A DNA stretch of 64,000 bases, from NCBI GenBank assembly GCA_008704415.1, contig VXIS01000123.1, positions 1 through 64,000 of the forward strand, in the 5' to 3' direction. Origin of the DNA: Sphaerosporella brunnea. Taxonomy: Eukaryota > Ascomycota > Pezizomycetes > Pezizales > Pyronemataceae. Position 1 is the first letter of the stretch, and each line of letters opens with the position of its first letter. A program made the position numbers and the translations under genes. The notes below the pieces were generated by a model. It saw nothing but the letters and a program-made list of their open reading frames with translations. It did no database searches and had not been told where the DNA came from. Below, one piece after another: positions 39,898 through 52,343 of the stretch.

Positions 39898-40745
39898 ATG
39901 ATGGGCTCCACGCCGGCCCCGTCCACAGACGGTGAATTCGCCGTCTTCACTTCCCTCCGCTACGATCCGCAGCTCCTCACATGCGCCGCAAACACCGCAG
40001 CTTCCTCCCTCTCAGCACCAACACCCTTCTATCTTCTCTCCCACCACCGCGACCGCATGCTCTCCGCAGCCGAACACTTCTCATACCCTCCCACCACGAC
40101 AGCACTTCTCCGAGATCTGAGCACATTCGCGCAGCGGCTCAATCAAGCTGTAGACGTGAGCGGGCACGGTCGGGAGGGGCCATTGAAGGTGCTCCCATCC
40201 TTCACCCGTACGGGGGCGAGGGAGCAGCACTGATTGATGGACAGCTGAAACCGATTCTTGCGTGCGAGGGAGCGTTCACAGTCGAGGTCACGCCGGTTCC
40301 CGCGGTACCTATAGAACAGCTATTTCCTAACGCATTACCGTCCGCGCCCGCCAGCCGTGGCCCAGAGGATTGGACGATCGTGCTGGATGAGGCGCCGACG
40401 GCACCGTCGGATTTTACTAGCTACAAAACTACGGCTAGGAAGATGTATGATGACGCGCGGATGCGCGCGTGGATCCAGAGCTTCAAGGAGAGGAAGGAGG
40501 TGCTGCTGTGGAATGAGAAGCATGAGATTATGGAAGGGAGCTTGACCAGTGTTTTCGTGCTGAAGGGGGGACAATGGGTCACGGCTGCGGTGGGGAGTGG
40601 CGGGCAAAGAGGGACCACGAGGAGATGGGCGCTCGAGAACGGGCTCGCCAGAGAGGGGGCCATAGTCACGGGAGATGTGAAGAAGGGGAGCTGGGTGGTG
40701 GTGAGCAACGGCGTTCAAGGTATCTGGGGCGGATGGGTCGCATAG
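39898..40745 (+). CDS. PLP-dependent class IV aminotransferase/lyase
   Basis: Two exons, 39898-40188 and 40245-40745. The 56-bp intron ends GGACAG and has branch ACTGATT. The product is 263 aa. It belongs to fold-type IV PLP enzymes, which include aminodeoxychorismate lyase (folate) and branched-chain aminotransferases. Family marks are the N-terminal FTSLRYD, HHRDRML near residue 45, YKTTARKMYDDAR (with the Lys expected to carry PLP), LLWNEKHEIMEGSLTSVFV, GGQRGTTRRWAL and a Gly-rich end (SNGVQGIWGGW). The compact size and EGSLTSVF favour the ADC-lyase side, but the substrate cannot be read from sequence. The two coding halves are in different frames and need the intron to join. Confidence 0.75.
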
Positions 40746-41483
40746 AGCTTTTTTGGGGGGGGGGGGGAGGATTGTAGTACTTATGTATGCGAGCGGTTAG
40801 ATCGATAGTCCTCAGGCCGCCACGCTGTTTGTAGCGTTCTTCGTTTATGGTCTCTCGCCGAGAATGCGGAGACATCGGTGATTCTAACTTTTTTTTTTTT
40901 TTTGGCGTTGTGGCTGGTTTGTGGTTTGTTTTCTGGAGATCCGTGCACCACGGCTTCTTCTTCGTTCATAAACTTTTCCCGTTCCCGCAAAATCAGCTGA
41001 GAGACCCTGAGAACCCTTTTCTCCTCTCCTCTTCTCATCGTGCTTCTTCGCGAGATCTCACTCGTTCACCACCACCACCACCACCACCACCACCACCGTC
41101 ATCATTCGTTCGTTATCCGTACTCGCATTACCCAGCTTCTTCACGATCCCCGTGTTCTAGTCGGCAAGCTCTCTGTCTGTTTTAGGCGAGCATACGCGCA
41201 CTCAGCCCCCTCTCCCGTCCAATACCTTCAGCACTCCGTTCGGTGCTATTCCCCACAAAATAATTACTTATCTGCGTACTTCTTTGGACTTCCCGAACAT
41301 CCCTCCTTTCCTTCCCGGGCCGGCAGACAGTTGCTCCGCCCCCCCCCCCCCGGTGCATACGTAGCTGAGCTCATCTCACTGCCCCTCGTCCTTAACACGA
41401 ACACATCTCCGCCGCCCCCCCCCCCCCCCAAAAAAAAAAAAGTAACATCTCCCTCGTAACTCAATCGAACGAAATACTCGAAA
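40746..41483. other. Intergenic with homopolymers and (CAC)n
   Basis: G-run at 40755, T-run at 40892, (CAC)n at 41067-41097, and C-runs at 41340 and 41420 followed by A-runs. This is the leader/promoter of Osh3. No gene seen. Confidence 0.5.
41067..41097. repeat. (CAC)n microsatellite
   Basis: About ten CAC units in the Osh3 leader region, about 390 bp before its start codon. Confidence 0.9.
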
Positions 41484-44400
41484 ATGGCGATGGAACAGCT
41501 CGAGGTTCCCAGTAGAGTGCGTTGAATCCCCATTAACCTTAACCTCGTGTCAACCACACGAACACGGAGCGGAAACAGCTGACCGGGACCTCCCCCGTCC
41601 GCTAGTCCTACATCATCCGCTGGGTTGATTGCGCGCCGGGAAACACCATTCAATGGTCCATCCAGCCGCATAGAAAGTCACTGTGAGTTCTCAGGTCTTG
41701 AGTCTCGAGTCTGTCCATCCAGCTCACTGAAGGCATGTAGAAACTTTGGTCTGTTCAGACATCCCGGTGGAACCGCTTCTTCCGGAGCATCGGTTCGTCC
41801 GCCATCCACCGCGCGCTCGGAGGAATCAACCGCTTCCACGGTTAAGGAACAGAGACCGAAGCCACGGACTCGGAACAGCGAAAGCGATGCTATCGACAAG
41901 GTCCACGCGGCGGGGTTGCTTGATATCTACTGGCACGGCAAATGCGAGGCAGAGAAGGTCACCACCGGAACGTACCAGGTGAAAGAGCATGGCGGGATGT
42001 TTGCACTGGTATGGCGTCTTTTCGCAGTGGTAGCATCTGGAGCTGCGGAAAGCTGAGACTTGTGCCGGTGGCGGCGTTGCTAGGTCTTCGACAACACGTT
42101 CTCGAAACAGGTTGCGAAGACGGCTACATTTGTTCTCCTCACCTACCCCTCGAATCAGCCTCCCCCGGCCTCGCATGCGCTACACCATGCCGACTCGAAC
42201 ACAGCTCTCGGCGGTCCGGCGTCGAGGCCTACGATTGTGTCACCGTCCGAACAGTCGGACGCGATTTCGATCTACAGCCGAAACGATGGCGGCCGAGATG
42301 AGCCGGGATCAACCCCTGGGTTCCAGACTGGTATTCTGAAGAAGCGGAAGCGAAAGCGCCACCAGGGCTATGCTCGTCGGTATTTCTCTTTAGATTTCAC
42401 CAGTGCGACGTTGTCATACTATCTTAATCGCGAGTCTTCTGCTCTACGCGGTGCAATTCCGTTGTCGCTAGCCGCTATTAGTGCTAGTGAAAAGGACCGA
42501 GAGATTTGCATCGATTCCGGAGCAGAAGTATGGCATCTCAAGGCCAACAACGACAAGGATTGGGAAACATGGAAGACTGCTCTGGAGCGTGCAGCCTCGA
42601 TGGCTGCCAAGGCCAGTACCGGTGACCGAAATTCGTTGCTGCATCCCCCGGAAAGCCTCGCACCGCCGGGTGAGGTCGATAGCCGACATGTGATAATGGA
42701 GGAACGGGGCTGGGCTGGGGTCGAAGCTGTGGTCGGACGAGTTGCGGGTATTCGAGATGCTGTCCGCCGTTTGGCCTTCCAGGCCGCGGAAGCCCCAACG
42801 CTTGCCGGAATGGCGGGCTCAGAAGCCGCCTCTTCATCCACCTCTGTGGTGTCCCAAGAGTCCCAGGAAAAGGCTGCGAAAAAGGGAGGCTTTTGGAAAC
42901 GTAAACCCTCGGCTACTCCGGCTCCAGCTCCGGCCCCAGCTCCGGCTCCAGCCCCGACCTTGAACTCGAACCGCAATAGCGGACGAAGCTCCGTGGGCGC
43001 TGTTATTGGAATGCTCGGAACTACGGCTGCAGGAATTGCCCAGCCTTTGTCTCCTGGCGGTCAGCAAGACATTACTGCAAATCTCCAGGCATTATTGGCG
43101 GATTTGGACTCGGTGGTAGCAGATTTCTCGACTCTGGTCGCGGAGAACAAGCAAAGACGATGGCTCCAGCATAGAGCAAGCGTGCATCAGCCTATGAACC
43201 AGGTGTCATCACGGCTGAGTAGAATGAGCATGGAATCCACCGCCAGTGATGAGTTCTTCGATGCTGAGGATGCATTCGAAGAGGGGGACCACGTGGTCAT
43301 GCTGAACAACGATGAGGATGACGATAGGAACAGAGAAGAAGGAACCACGGCGGAAGATGAGGCCACCGACGACGAAGCGAGTGACGAGGAAGAAGACGAA
43401 CCCGAAGCAGCACCCCGAGCAAACGATCTTCCCCCTCCGAAGGTGCAGAGCCCTGAAGCGAGAGATCTCAAACCACTGCCTCATGATCTTGTTACTCGAA
43501 GAACTACCGTGCCCGAAGCGAAACAACTGCCCCCAAGCTTGATCGGTTTCTTGAGAAAGAATGTAGGAAAGGATCTGTCAACCATTGCCATGCCCGTTTC
43601 TGCGAACGAGCCACTATCACTGCTGCAGCGCGCCTCCGAGCAGCTAGAATACTCGGAACTTCTGGATGCCGCCGTTACGGCGCCAACCGACAATGGAGAG
43701 CGCATTCTCCTCATCGCCGCCTTCGCCGTCAGTTCTTTCTCCGGCGCCCGCGTCAAGGAGCGTGCAATCCGCAAACCCTTCAATCCCATGCTCGGTGAGA
43801 CCTTTGAGCTGGTCCGTGAAGACAAGGGCTTCCGCTTCCTCGCAGAAAAGGTTTCCCATCGGCCGGTAGTGATGGCATGTCACGCGGAATCAGCGAATTG
43901 GACCTTTTCGCAATCTCCTCAACCCACACAGAAGTTCTGGGGCAAGTCCGCAGAGTTGATCACCTCCGGCCGCGTGCGCGTCTATTTCCCAACCATCAAT
44001 GAAAGTTATTCCTACACCACTGCCACCAGCTTCCTCCGAAATATCATTGCGGGAGAGAAGTACGTAGAGCCCACGGGCAATATGAGCGTCCACAATGATG
44101 GCACTGGCGAGAAGGCAGTCGTGACCTTCAAGCAGAACAAGGGCATGTTTGCGGGACGATCCGAAGAAGTGACAGTGCAAGCCTTCGACGCCTCCGGACG
44201 TCCCTACCCTCTCTCACTGGTCGGAAAGTGGACTGAGGGCTTCACCATGACAAGCGCCGAGGACCCAAGCATGCAGAGGGAAGTTTGGCGCGTTGGTCCC
44301 GTGGTCGACGGTGCCGCCACAAGATACGGATTTACCCGCTTTGCAGCACAATTGAACGAGATGACTGCGATCGAGAAGGGTGCTTTAGTGCCCACCGACT

Positions 44401-44669
44401 CTCGACTGCGCCCGGATCAGAGAATGGTTGAGAACGGAATGCTGGATGACGCTGAAGAAATCAAGGGGAAGCTGGAAGAGGCACAGCGGGCGAGAAGGAA
44501 AGAAATGGAGGAGGCAGGAGAGACCTGGATCCCCAGGTGGTTCAAGAAGGTCCGCGAGTATGCGGATGAAGAGGTGTGGACCATTATTGGCGAGGAAACC
44601 GGAGGGGAGTATTGGAAGATGCGAGAGAGCGGGAACTGGGAGGGGGTGAAGAAGGTTTTTGAAATGTAG
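41484..44669 (+). CDS. osh3: Oxysterol-binding-protein homolog, Osh3 type (GOLD-PH-ORD)
   Basis: Four exons: 41484-41516, 41606-41682, 41741-42008, 42084-44669. The product is 987 aa. Osh3-type proteins move lipids at ER-plasma membrane contacts. An N-terminal GOLD-like domain (YIIRWVDCAPGNTIQWSIQPH; later GMFALVFDNTFSK) is followed by a PH domain (QTGILKKRKRKRHQGYARRYFSLD). A Ser/Ala/Pro-rich linker contains a long acidic stretch and an FFAT motif EFFDAEDA for VAP binding. The lipid-binding ORD then starts near SLIGFLRKNVGKDLS, with NPMLGETFEL. The OSBP signature reads EKVSHRP instead of the usual EQVSHHP, a change typical of sterol-independent ORPs. The first exon is only 33 nt; all junctions keep frame. 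Confidence 0.92.
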
Positions 44670-45134
44670 AGAGCGGGCATATACCCTGTGATTTCCTTAT
44701 GTTGCTTTTGTAAATGCTTTGAATACACAGTTTGAGTAGAATACATCTAGCGCGTTTGAGCGGGATGGATTGGCTGTTTTCATGTCCTTTGTTCCACTCA
44801 GAATCATGGTTCATGATGCGACCGGATTACTCTAGATAAGATACTAGTATTCCGGCCGAGCAAACAAATATTGATATTCAACAATAACCCCGATTCCCTG
44901 TGATAGAGAATCGTACAAATCCCAGAACAAAAAAAATTCACCACAGAAGGTCACCTTTGCGAAATTTTGGGACTGTTATATCCACAACTTCGGAATGACT
45001 AGGGACAGCGCTTAGCTCGGAGTGATGCCCTATGATTCGCGATTTTGACAACTGTGAGAGCCTGACGCTCACATTTTCTTTCACAACACACCGCGCCTCC
45101 TCCTTTACTTCATCCACGCCACTACCCATCAGCA
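44670..45134. other. Intergenic, nothing recognised
   Basis: 3' flank of Osh3. No feature seen. Confidence 0.5.
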
Positions 45135-45569
45135 TGACCTCCAAATTTATCACACCCGGGCTATTATCAGGTCCCGGCAACCCGCGCAGTAATGCAGAAA
45201 CACCGTTTGCGCACCCTGACCTTCTGCAGCATCGAGCGAGATGCCCTGAGAGTACGCACGATGAAGATGACGTTATGCAGCGTGCGCCACAGCGCCCATC
45301 AGCACCCCCGGCAGTGGAATTGGTGATTCAAGAGACTATCCGCTCGTTTTGGCAGTCTGGGTCAAGACTCCAACTGCTGGTGAGAAATAACTATATGTCG
45401 GAGGAGGATGTAGTGCGAAGACTGCAAGATGATGCCTTCGCCCGCTTTGAAGAAATTACATATGGTTATTCGTGCAGTTCACAGTGGAGCCACTCATCAC
45501 CAGCTGCCATCTGGGGAGCAAGCGGCCACCCACCTTCAGACTGCTATTCAAGCAATTCAAGAGCCACTG
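45135..45569 (+). other. Possible 5' part of the amidoligase-like relic
   Basis: A plus-strand frame from MTSKFITPG reaches RLQDDAFARFEEI. A shifted frame then continues LPSGEQAATHLQTAIQAIQEPLT to about 45575. The two can be joined only by a frameshift or a very short intron, so this looks like decayed coding sequence. It lies where the N-terminal half of the relic at 45790-46430 would be expected, but I cannot show homology. Confidence 0.3.
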
Positions 45570-45789
45570 ACGGTAGATAGTGGTTGGTGGAGGCCCCTGT
45601 GCACAGCCTTGCCCTGTATCGTTACATGTCAAGAATACAGCGTCACAATCACATGTATCCATCCTTACGATACTGTATTTTGACATCCCTACTTGAAATT
45701 CCAGGCCCTAGAATGCCTACTATGGTCAGCAACATACTTGGTGCAAAGAAAGCCGGGACAAACAGACTGGCTTTAGCTTTCCAGCGTTC

Positions 45790-46430
45790 TTGGAATTGAA
45801 ACCGCAATGATCCTGATACCGGAGCGTGGCATATCAAGGCCTGCTCCACTCATGTGCATCCTTGGAGGACATCAAGGCAGTGTTCCCATTTGTGATCAGC
45901 CCCGCTACGCAGCCCGGGCTGGCTGGCTGAGGGCTGCGTCTTTGTATGTATGCAAAAGGCGCGAATTAGTACAGAGTGATATCCAGTGAAGCAACAATGG
46001 CGTGATCTTCATTGCAGCCCCACAGCCGGCGGGTTGAAAAGCCAGCCCGGCTTTTTGATCAAGCCAACGCCGCCCAACGCCGCCAGCCCGCCCGGCTGGC
46101 GATTGAGAACACTGCATCCAGGCGATTGCTAAACACGGCATCTGGTTTGAGCCTGCTATGCGAGCAATTATCCCCGATCATCGGAGAGATAATGTTCTGT
46201 GCAAACAATGAGGGGCCCATAATCCAGCGAGGCCTGGCCTTGACCGACGAAACCGGAAGAGATCTGGAAGGTGGCCGATCTCATGAACACGGACCGATAC
46301 CTCGCTACCAACTTCCTCAATCTGTTCTTTGGCCGGACCTTAACGATGGAGTTCCGGATGACGCCAGGCCGCAATTGCGCAAGCGATGCACTTTGATGGG
46401 CCGAGTTTGCGACTAGCTTTACCGGAGCGT
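45790..46430 (+). pseudogene. Decayed amidoligase-like (Amidoligase_2) gene
   Basis: Pieces of a fungal amidoligase-type protein appear in order but in shifting frames. ACSTHVH (about 45840), resembling the family CxxHVH motif, is followed by LEDIKAVFPFV. WFEPAMRAIIPDHRRDNVLC (about 46140-46205) is followed by a TGA. EEIWKVADLMNTDRYLATNF, NLFFGRTLTMEFRMTPG and a TGA before WAEFATSF (46255-46420) complete it. In fungal amidoligases the corresponding motifs are contiguous (TIEFR...PG near the C-terminus). About 190 bp of GC-rich sequence separates KAVFPFV from FEPAMR, as if something had inserted. At least two stops and two frameshifts make this a pseudogene. The family is ATP-grasp-like and forms amide bonds; roles in fungi are unclear. 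Confidence 0.6.
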
Positions 46431-47584
46431 CGCCGTTTGAGCCCGTACGGCAGGAATGTCGGGGGCTTGCGGCGCTTCTTGCAGCGGGGGGATGTGGCTG
46501 CCTGAGCTCCAAGACTCCCTTTTCGAAGGGATTGAGGCTTCTGAGAGGATTGTTTCATCTCCCCTTGAAGGCCTGACTCCTGAGCAGCAGCAGGTTTTCA
46601 GAGCCAAGCAGGCGGAGGACAGCCGCGAGGACTTCATGTGGGCCAAATTCGCCAGCCTGAAATGAGGCCTACATACAACTGGTTGTCTGTGGAAGTACAA
46701 ACATATCGATACGAAGCAGCGACGCTATGCAAACAATCCTCGCGCTCTCTCTCCTTTACTTCCGTTCTATTTCTCTTCGTTCTCACTGTATGTAACATCT
46801 TACCTTCGGCTTCTCGGTGTCCGGCTTTCATTTTTGGGTGGATCACTGATTATCACTCCTTACCCAATTTCTGTGTAACTAATATTCTCGATCTAGTTAC
46901 TGTCGCATCATTCCCGCGATTCTCATGAAAACTTTCTCGGAGAAGCAAGGAGGCGTGGTTCTTCCCTTGCTTTAGGTTGTTTTTCCCCTTGTTTCCATTG
47001 AGACCTACCGTATTTATTTTTTTTGGAACGAAAGGCGGAGCGCCTTCTGCCAAAGTTGATTTTTCCGCGAGGGTTAGGGGATGAGTTAGGTATGAGTGAC
47101 ACATGATGACTTGAAGGACTCGGAAGTAGTCTTTTCGATGAGAAAGGTCTGCCAGCTGATCTCAGGAAACGGAGGGAAGGTAAAGGGGTAATGCGTTTTT
47201 CGATTGCCGGGCACTGGAAGGCCAGTAGGCTGTAAGGTTTTTTTTTTTTTTCTTACGGAGGGTGCACCCTACCGAAAAGCCAGCCTTTCGCTCCAAAAAA
47301 ATACGGTACTCTGGGTGCGTGTGTGATTTCCTCGATGTTGATGTTAGGACTCGAAGTGGTAGCGTGAGCGTGATTCTGGCAGTTGTTTCTTGGAAACTAA
47401 AAAGAGCATGGGGTTCCTTCAGCCGCACGCATGGGGTTTGTTGTCTAATTCGCTGCAGCCAACGAAAGGTGCAGATTCTGAAGTATGTATAAAAAAGGCA
47501 TCATCTCTTCTTGACAGGAAGAGGAACAGAAAGCGTCCAACCAAGTTCATCTAGCATCTTCACACTACTCGAAAGGAAAAACAA
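46431..47584. other. Intergenic, no supported gene
   Basis: One plus-strand frame (46456-46665, LTPEQQQVFRAKQAEDSRED) could be residual coding sequence of the relic upstream. The rest is the promoter side of the NACHT gene. Confidence 0.4.
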
Positions 47585-49988
47585 ATGCCATCGTGGAAGC
47601 TTTGGAAGGGTGATCAGCTCAAGGGAAAACCGAAGCCGTCGACGCGGAAAGGGAAGCAAAAAGGTGGTCTGGCTCCATCGGCGGAGCCAGAGGGCTCTCC
47701 AGCGGCAGAAACTGGAGGCCACGAGGTAAGGACTCACTTTCGAGACGAGCTCGAGTACCTAAAACTGAATCGAAGCTCAGCCTATTACCTCAGCCACGGC
47801 AAGTGCGTAGGCTCGGAATGAGTTGACTTGTAACGTGTTTCTGACGCTCTTCTCAGTTCCCAAATTGCTACTCTCCCCGGAAGAGGAACTGTGCATGAAA
47901 ACAATTTACACCTCCGATTACCTCTCTCATAAACAACGAATCCCAACTTGGGCATCAGGGACCTGCCAGTGGTTTCTGCGGCACGCGCTCTATCAGTCCT
48001 GGCTGCAGGAGCCAGAAATACCTCTTCTATGGTTATCTGCCTATCATGGCTGTGGAAAAACGACGCTGGCATCAATGCTGGTCGACGAACTCTATAGCCG
48101 CACTACCCATGCATCTGTACCTACAACTGTCTGTTATTTCTTTTTTCGGGACGACAATGGGGAACAGAAAAGTGCAACATCGGCGCTCTGCGCCATTCTC
48201 CACCAGCTCTTCAGCGCAAGACCTTCTCTGATCAAGCATGGTCTTTCGGAATTTCAGGCCAACGGCATCAAGTTCATCAAAGAGTTTGATTTGCTGTGGA
48301 ACATTCTCATAAAGGCATCGCTCGACCCGAACTGTGGAAAGGTGCTCTGCATCATTGATGCGCTGGATGAGTGTGAATACATATCCCAATCAGCACTCCT
48401 TCACTCGCTCATGAAATGGGAGTCCATGGCATCAAATTCCAGTGAGTGTCGGATGGCCCTGAAGATTCTCATTACGAGTCGTCCCTCCCCCCAGATTGAA
48501 CGACATCTCTTCACTCGTCCCACAATTAGATTGAAAGCGGAGGTCCATAATATAAACGCAGACATTGCGGTTGTTGCTAAAGCACGATTACAAAGGATCG
48601 CCCAGCGCCAGAGCATTTCTGGTACCACTTTATTAAATCTCGAGAGACGCATTATCCAAAAAGCAAGGGCGACCTTTCTTTGGGTAGTTTTGGTTCTCGA
48701 TATGCTTGAAGAAAGCGCTTGTGCCTCCAAGGATTCCCTCGGTAGCTTTTTGGATAAGGTCCCCCAAAACTTAAGCGCGGTGTATGAAACGATTCTCTCA
48801 CGAAGTCCAAATCCTTGGGGAGCTAGCAAAGCTTTACACATAATTGTGTCCGCCGAAAGACCACTCAATCTCGACGAGATGGCAGTTGCATTTGCAATTA
48901 GACCTTCTGATAAGTCGCCCGAAGATCTTGATCTCGAACCAAACATTGCCCAAGCAATCATGGATCTTTGCGGACCTATCGTTCGGGTAATCGACGATAA
49001 ATTCTACCTCGTTCATCAGACAGCCAAAGATTTCCTCTGCACCGGTATAGCCATGATATCGCCCGCGCAGACAGAAGGTGCTTGGAAGCACTCACTGCAT
49101 GTCGTCGAGTCGAATTGCGTCCTCGCAAATATCTGCACTTGGTATCTTCGTTTTCCCATTTTCGAGGGGTGTTTTTCGAGGGAGGACGCAGAGGCACTCT
49201 GTCAAGAGCATCGGTTTCTGAACTACGCCGCACACTATTGGACCAGCCATGCTCGGAAAACCAGCATAAGGAACGACCGAAAGCTCACAGAAGCGATACT
49301 TGAGCTTTGCGATATTGTGTCTACGCCACGAGTATGGACACCTCTGCAAGGTCATCGGGATCATCGGGATCATCGCGAAATGTTCCCGTTGTCCGCTCTT
49401 TCGGATCCCAAGTGCGGACTCGGTATCTCCCAGCCACCGAGTGTCCTGGTCGCTTCCGCCTTCGGCCTGTCAGAGATTGTGCAAGAGCTGTCAATTAACA
49501 CAGCAGCAACTCAGACTTGGGGAGACGGCTACGGCGCTCTGCATGTTGCGGTTCTCTTCGGGCACCTTGGGGTGGCACGAGTTCTGATAGAACATGGAGC
49601 AGACGTTAACGGCGGAATCGTTCGCCCGATAGAGCTAGCTTTGACGATGAAATTCTGGGGCGAAAACCAACAACAACTCGAGAACGCTGGCGCGTACAAG
49701 AAATGGCTGCAGGCGAAGCGAGATGAGGTGCCGTTTTGGGCCTTCAACGAGGACGACAAAATGCTTCTTCTCCTGCTGGAATCAGGTGCAGAGCTCCCGG
49801 CGCCGAAGTTGGTCAGGGGGCGCTCTGGGACCCATGTGCAGAATTCCACCAAAGAAGGATGCGCACTGGTAGAGGATCGAATCGTAGACACCGAGAGTCG
49901 GAGCTTTGAGCCGGTGGCATGGCACATGAGAAGGATTGTAATGGCTGCGCTTGCCAATAGATCCGCCAGGGCGGGGGTAGATTATTGA
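47585..49988 (+). CDS. NACHT-ankyrin NLR-like protein
   Basis: Three exons: 47585-47725, 47781-47802, 47857-49988. The product is 764 aa, with frames and total consistent. The architecture matches fungal NOD-like receptors, STAND ATPases that sense non-self or infection and can trigger cell death. A basic N-terminus holds no recognised effector domain. IPTWASGTCQWFL opens the NACHT region, with Walker A AYHGCGKT (116-123) and Walker B VLCIIDALDEC (about 217-227). ILITSRPSPQIE and FLWVVLVLDML, then the winged-helix stretch (SAERPLNLDEMAVAFAI; LVHQTAKDFL), follow. A short ankyrin segment (GYGALHVAVLFGHLGVARVLIEHGADVN; MLLLLLESGAEL) ends the protein. Exon 2 encodes only seven residues plus one base. 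The direct repeat GHRDHRDHRE is a local slippage. Confidence 0.88.
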
Positions 49989-52343
49989 CCCGCGATGAAG
50001 TGAGTTGTCAACGTCGGGTATCGATAGAGCCCTACAGAAGCGTTTTGGTGGTTTTCCTTTGCCCTTATTATATATACCACGGCTGGAGTTATATGTATTC
50101 CTGAACATCTCACCTAACACCTTTCTTGTGATCGATATCGATAGCTTAGATTGCACATTCAGAAAACATTTGTTTTGCTCTGCGCTCACTCACACCATCT
50201 TCCTCTTTTATCGAGAAGCGGAAAGCTTCGCATATCACTCGGCCGAACCAACTGACAAAACGAGTGGTCAACCATGAAAACGAGCTGTCAAACGCAATTG
50301 GCCAGCTCGCGCCTGCACAAAGAAATTTTTTTTTGAAATTCTGGGACATCAGCTGGAATCGCCAATGCCAATTGCATGCAGGTACATCTCGGAGAACACC
50401 AGACACCTTGCGACGGAAATAATTTGAGTTACCGCCCCCCCCCCCCCTCTTCTTGCTAACGCTGTTGACCATTTTTTGAGCAAGCAGAACCAGGAGTCAA
50501 GGTTTTGGTGTTTGAAACCTCTTGATAATCCTCCCTCAAGCCCATGCATGTACTCATCCCCTGGATCGTACCTAGTTTCCGTTCCGAATGGCAAGGGAAT
50601 TGCGGGCCCTATGTGCGTAGCAACCACCACCTCGTGGGAATAAATTAGGCGCAGCACTTCTCTAGGTTGTTTTATTGTACCATGAAAGATATTTCCTATA
50701 AAACAAAGCCTATTTGCTGGTTGTTGGTGGGGGTAGTGGTGGAGACCCCGGAGCGGGCCCCAGAACCCGCACCCATAAACAACCCCCTCCCCCCACCAAA
50801 ATTACCTCTACGGATACAGGACTCAGAATGCAACTACTCCTCGTGAAAGCCTCGGAAGCAGTTACGTTCCCCGCTCGCAGAAAGGTTGTTGGCATTTTCA
50901 CAGCCTGACTCATATCTAGTGCTGATAGAGATTTACCTCCTTCATGTCGCCGCCCTACAGCAGAAAAATTAATGCACCCCATGAACACCACAATTCCAAT
51001 CCAGCCGAGCTATATCCTCTGGCATGGCCTCTTTTCATGATCTCCCTACGCTTTTGCTGTTTTTTTTTTTTTCTTTTGGTTCTGTTGTGCATAGAGGTTG
51101 GTATTCACCTCAATGTCCTTTAGGTTCTATGGCCCATAGGCCTCGTATGACAGCTGGTAGAGTAATGTAAGCCTTGTGAAAAGAGGCCTTGAGGGATGAT
51201 TGGATAGAAGGCGGGCGGGCCTGGATCTGCTGGTTGGCTCGAGGGGGTTGTTTTGTAGGGCCGCCCGAGCGGGCGAGTGATTTTACGTGCTCTGGGGGGG
51301 GGGTTTTTTTTTTCTTTGCTGGTTCGTCACCTTTGGAAGAGGCTCGCTTTGGGGCAGAAAGACGTCCTTCATGTCAAAAAATCATCATCTTCAGTTGGAA
51401 TTGTATAGGCTTATGTTTTTTTTTTTTTTTTTTTTTTTTGGGTTGCTGGCGAAGCTGCCTGTCTGGCATGTTGCTGGTGGAGTTATGCCTGACTTGCTCA
51501 CAACTCCTCGCTTTTTAAACCACTCGCTCAAACCGTCTGGCACTTGGTAGATAGAGAGTTTACAACATTGAGATTCTATTGCAACCTTCGCAGGGAGGGT
51601 CTAAGCCTGGTTGTTGAGGCTTTTGTCGGGGTGCCCGTAGGGTAGTCGTTGCCAATGCTTAAACCCAATTTCTACGATCCAGGGAATACGCCACCAAAGC
51701 CGTAGCTTTGAATAGGAAGGATCACGCGAATTCACAATGCATCACTCGCTACCTCGAAGCGGATAATCCCAAACAAACATCCCTCACAGCAAAGTCAATT
51801 GCCAGCGCAACATCCACCAGAGGGAAGACACTTGATATGAACGCACAACCCGCCGCAAGCATGAAGATCAGATAAAGATGATTTAAAAGTAGATGGAAGA
51901 TGGTGTTATTACCGCCCCCGCCCAAACCAATTACCAGGCCTGAAGTGAACCAGCTTTCCGCAGCCCTCCTGCAGGCTACAGGATATATCCTTATCCTAAC
52001 GTTCTACACCGCCAGTCATACAACCATCCCTTCCTCCCATCCCATTCCATCTAGTGTAATCCTTATCTACACATCCATAATCAAAATGCAATGAAACCAC
52101 AAAACGTAGAATCTGAAAAACAAAAAACCAAATAATACGCCACCCTCCCAAGTGAAACCCACAAAATACAAAAAAGAAAAAAAAAAAAAAAACGCAAAAC
52201 AGAACCGCCTAAGAGTAAAAGGAAAAAATGAGAAAAAAAAAAGAAAAAAAAAAAAAAAAAAAAATGAAAATGAAACCGTATGAATATAATATGACTACAA
52301 CCCAAGTACAATCGCGCATCTATACACTCGTACCTCTGCACGT
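49989..52343. other. 2.3-kb gene-free region with homopolymer tracts
   Basis: C-run near 50433, T-runs near 51060 and 51420, A-runs near 52175 and 52240. No coding frame resembles a known protein. The right end is the 3' flank of the PNUTS-like gene. Confidence 0.5.

Noticed and set aside
51289..51440. G- and T-homopolymer runs suggesting a structured element
   Set aside because: Single homopolymers without pairing or repeat partners; ordinary slippage tracts.
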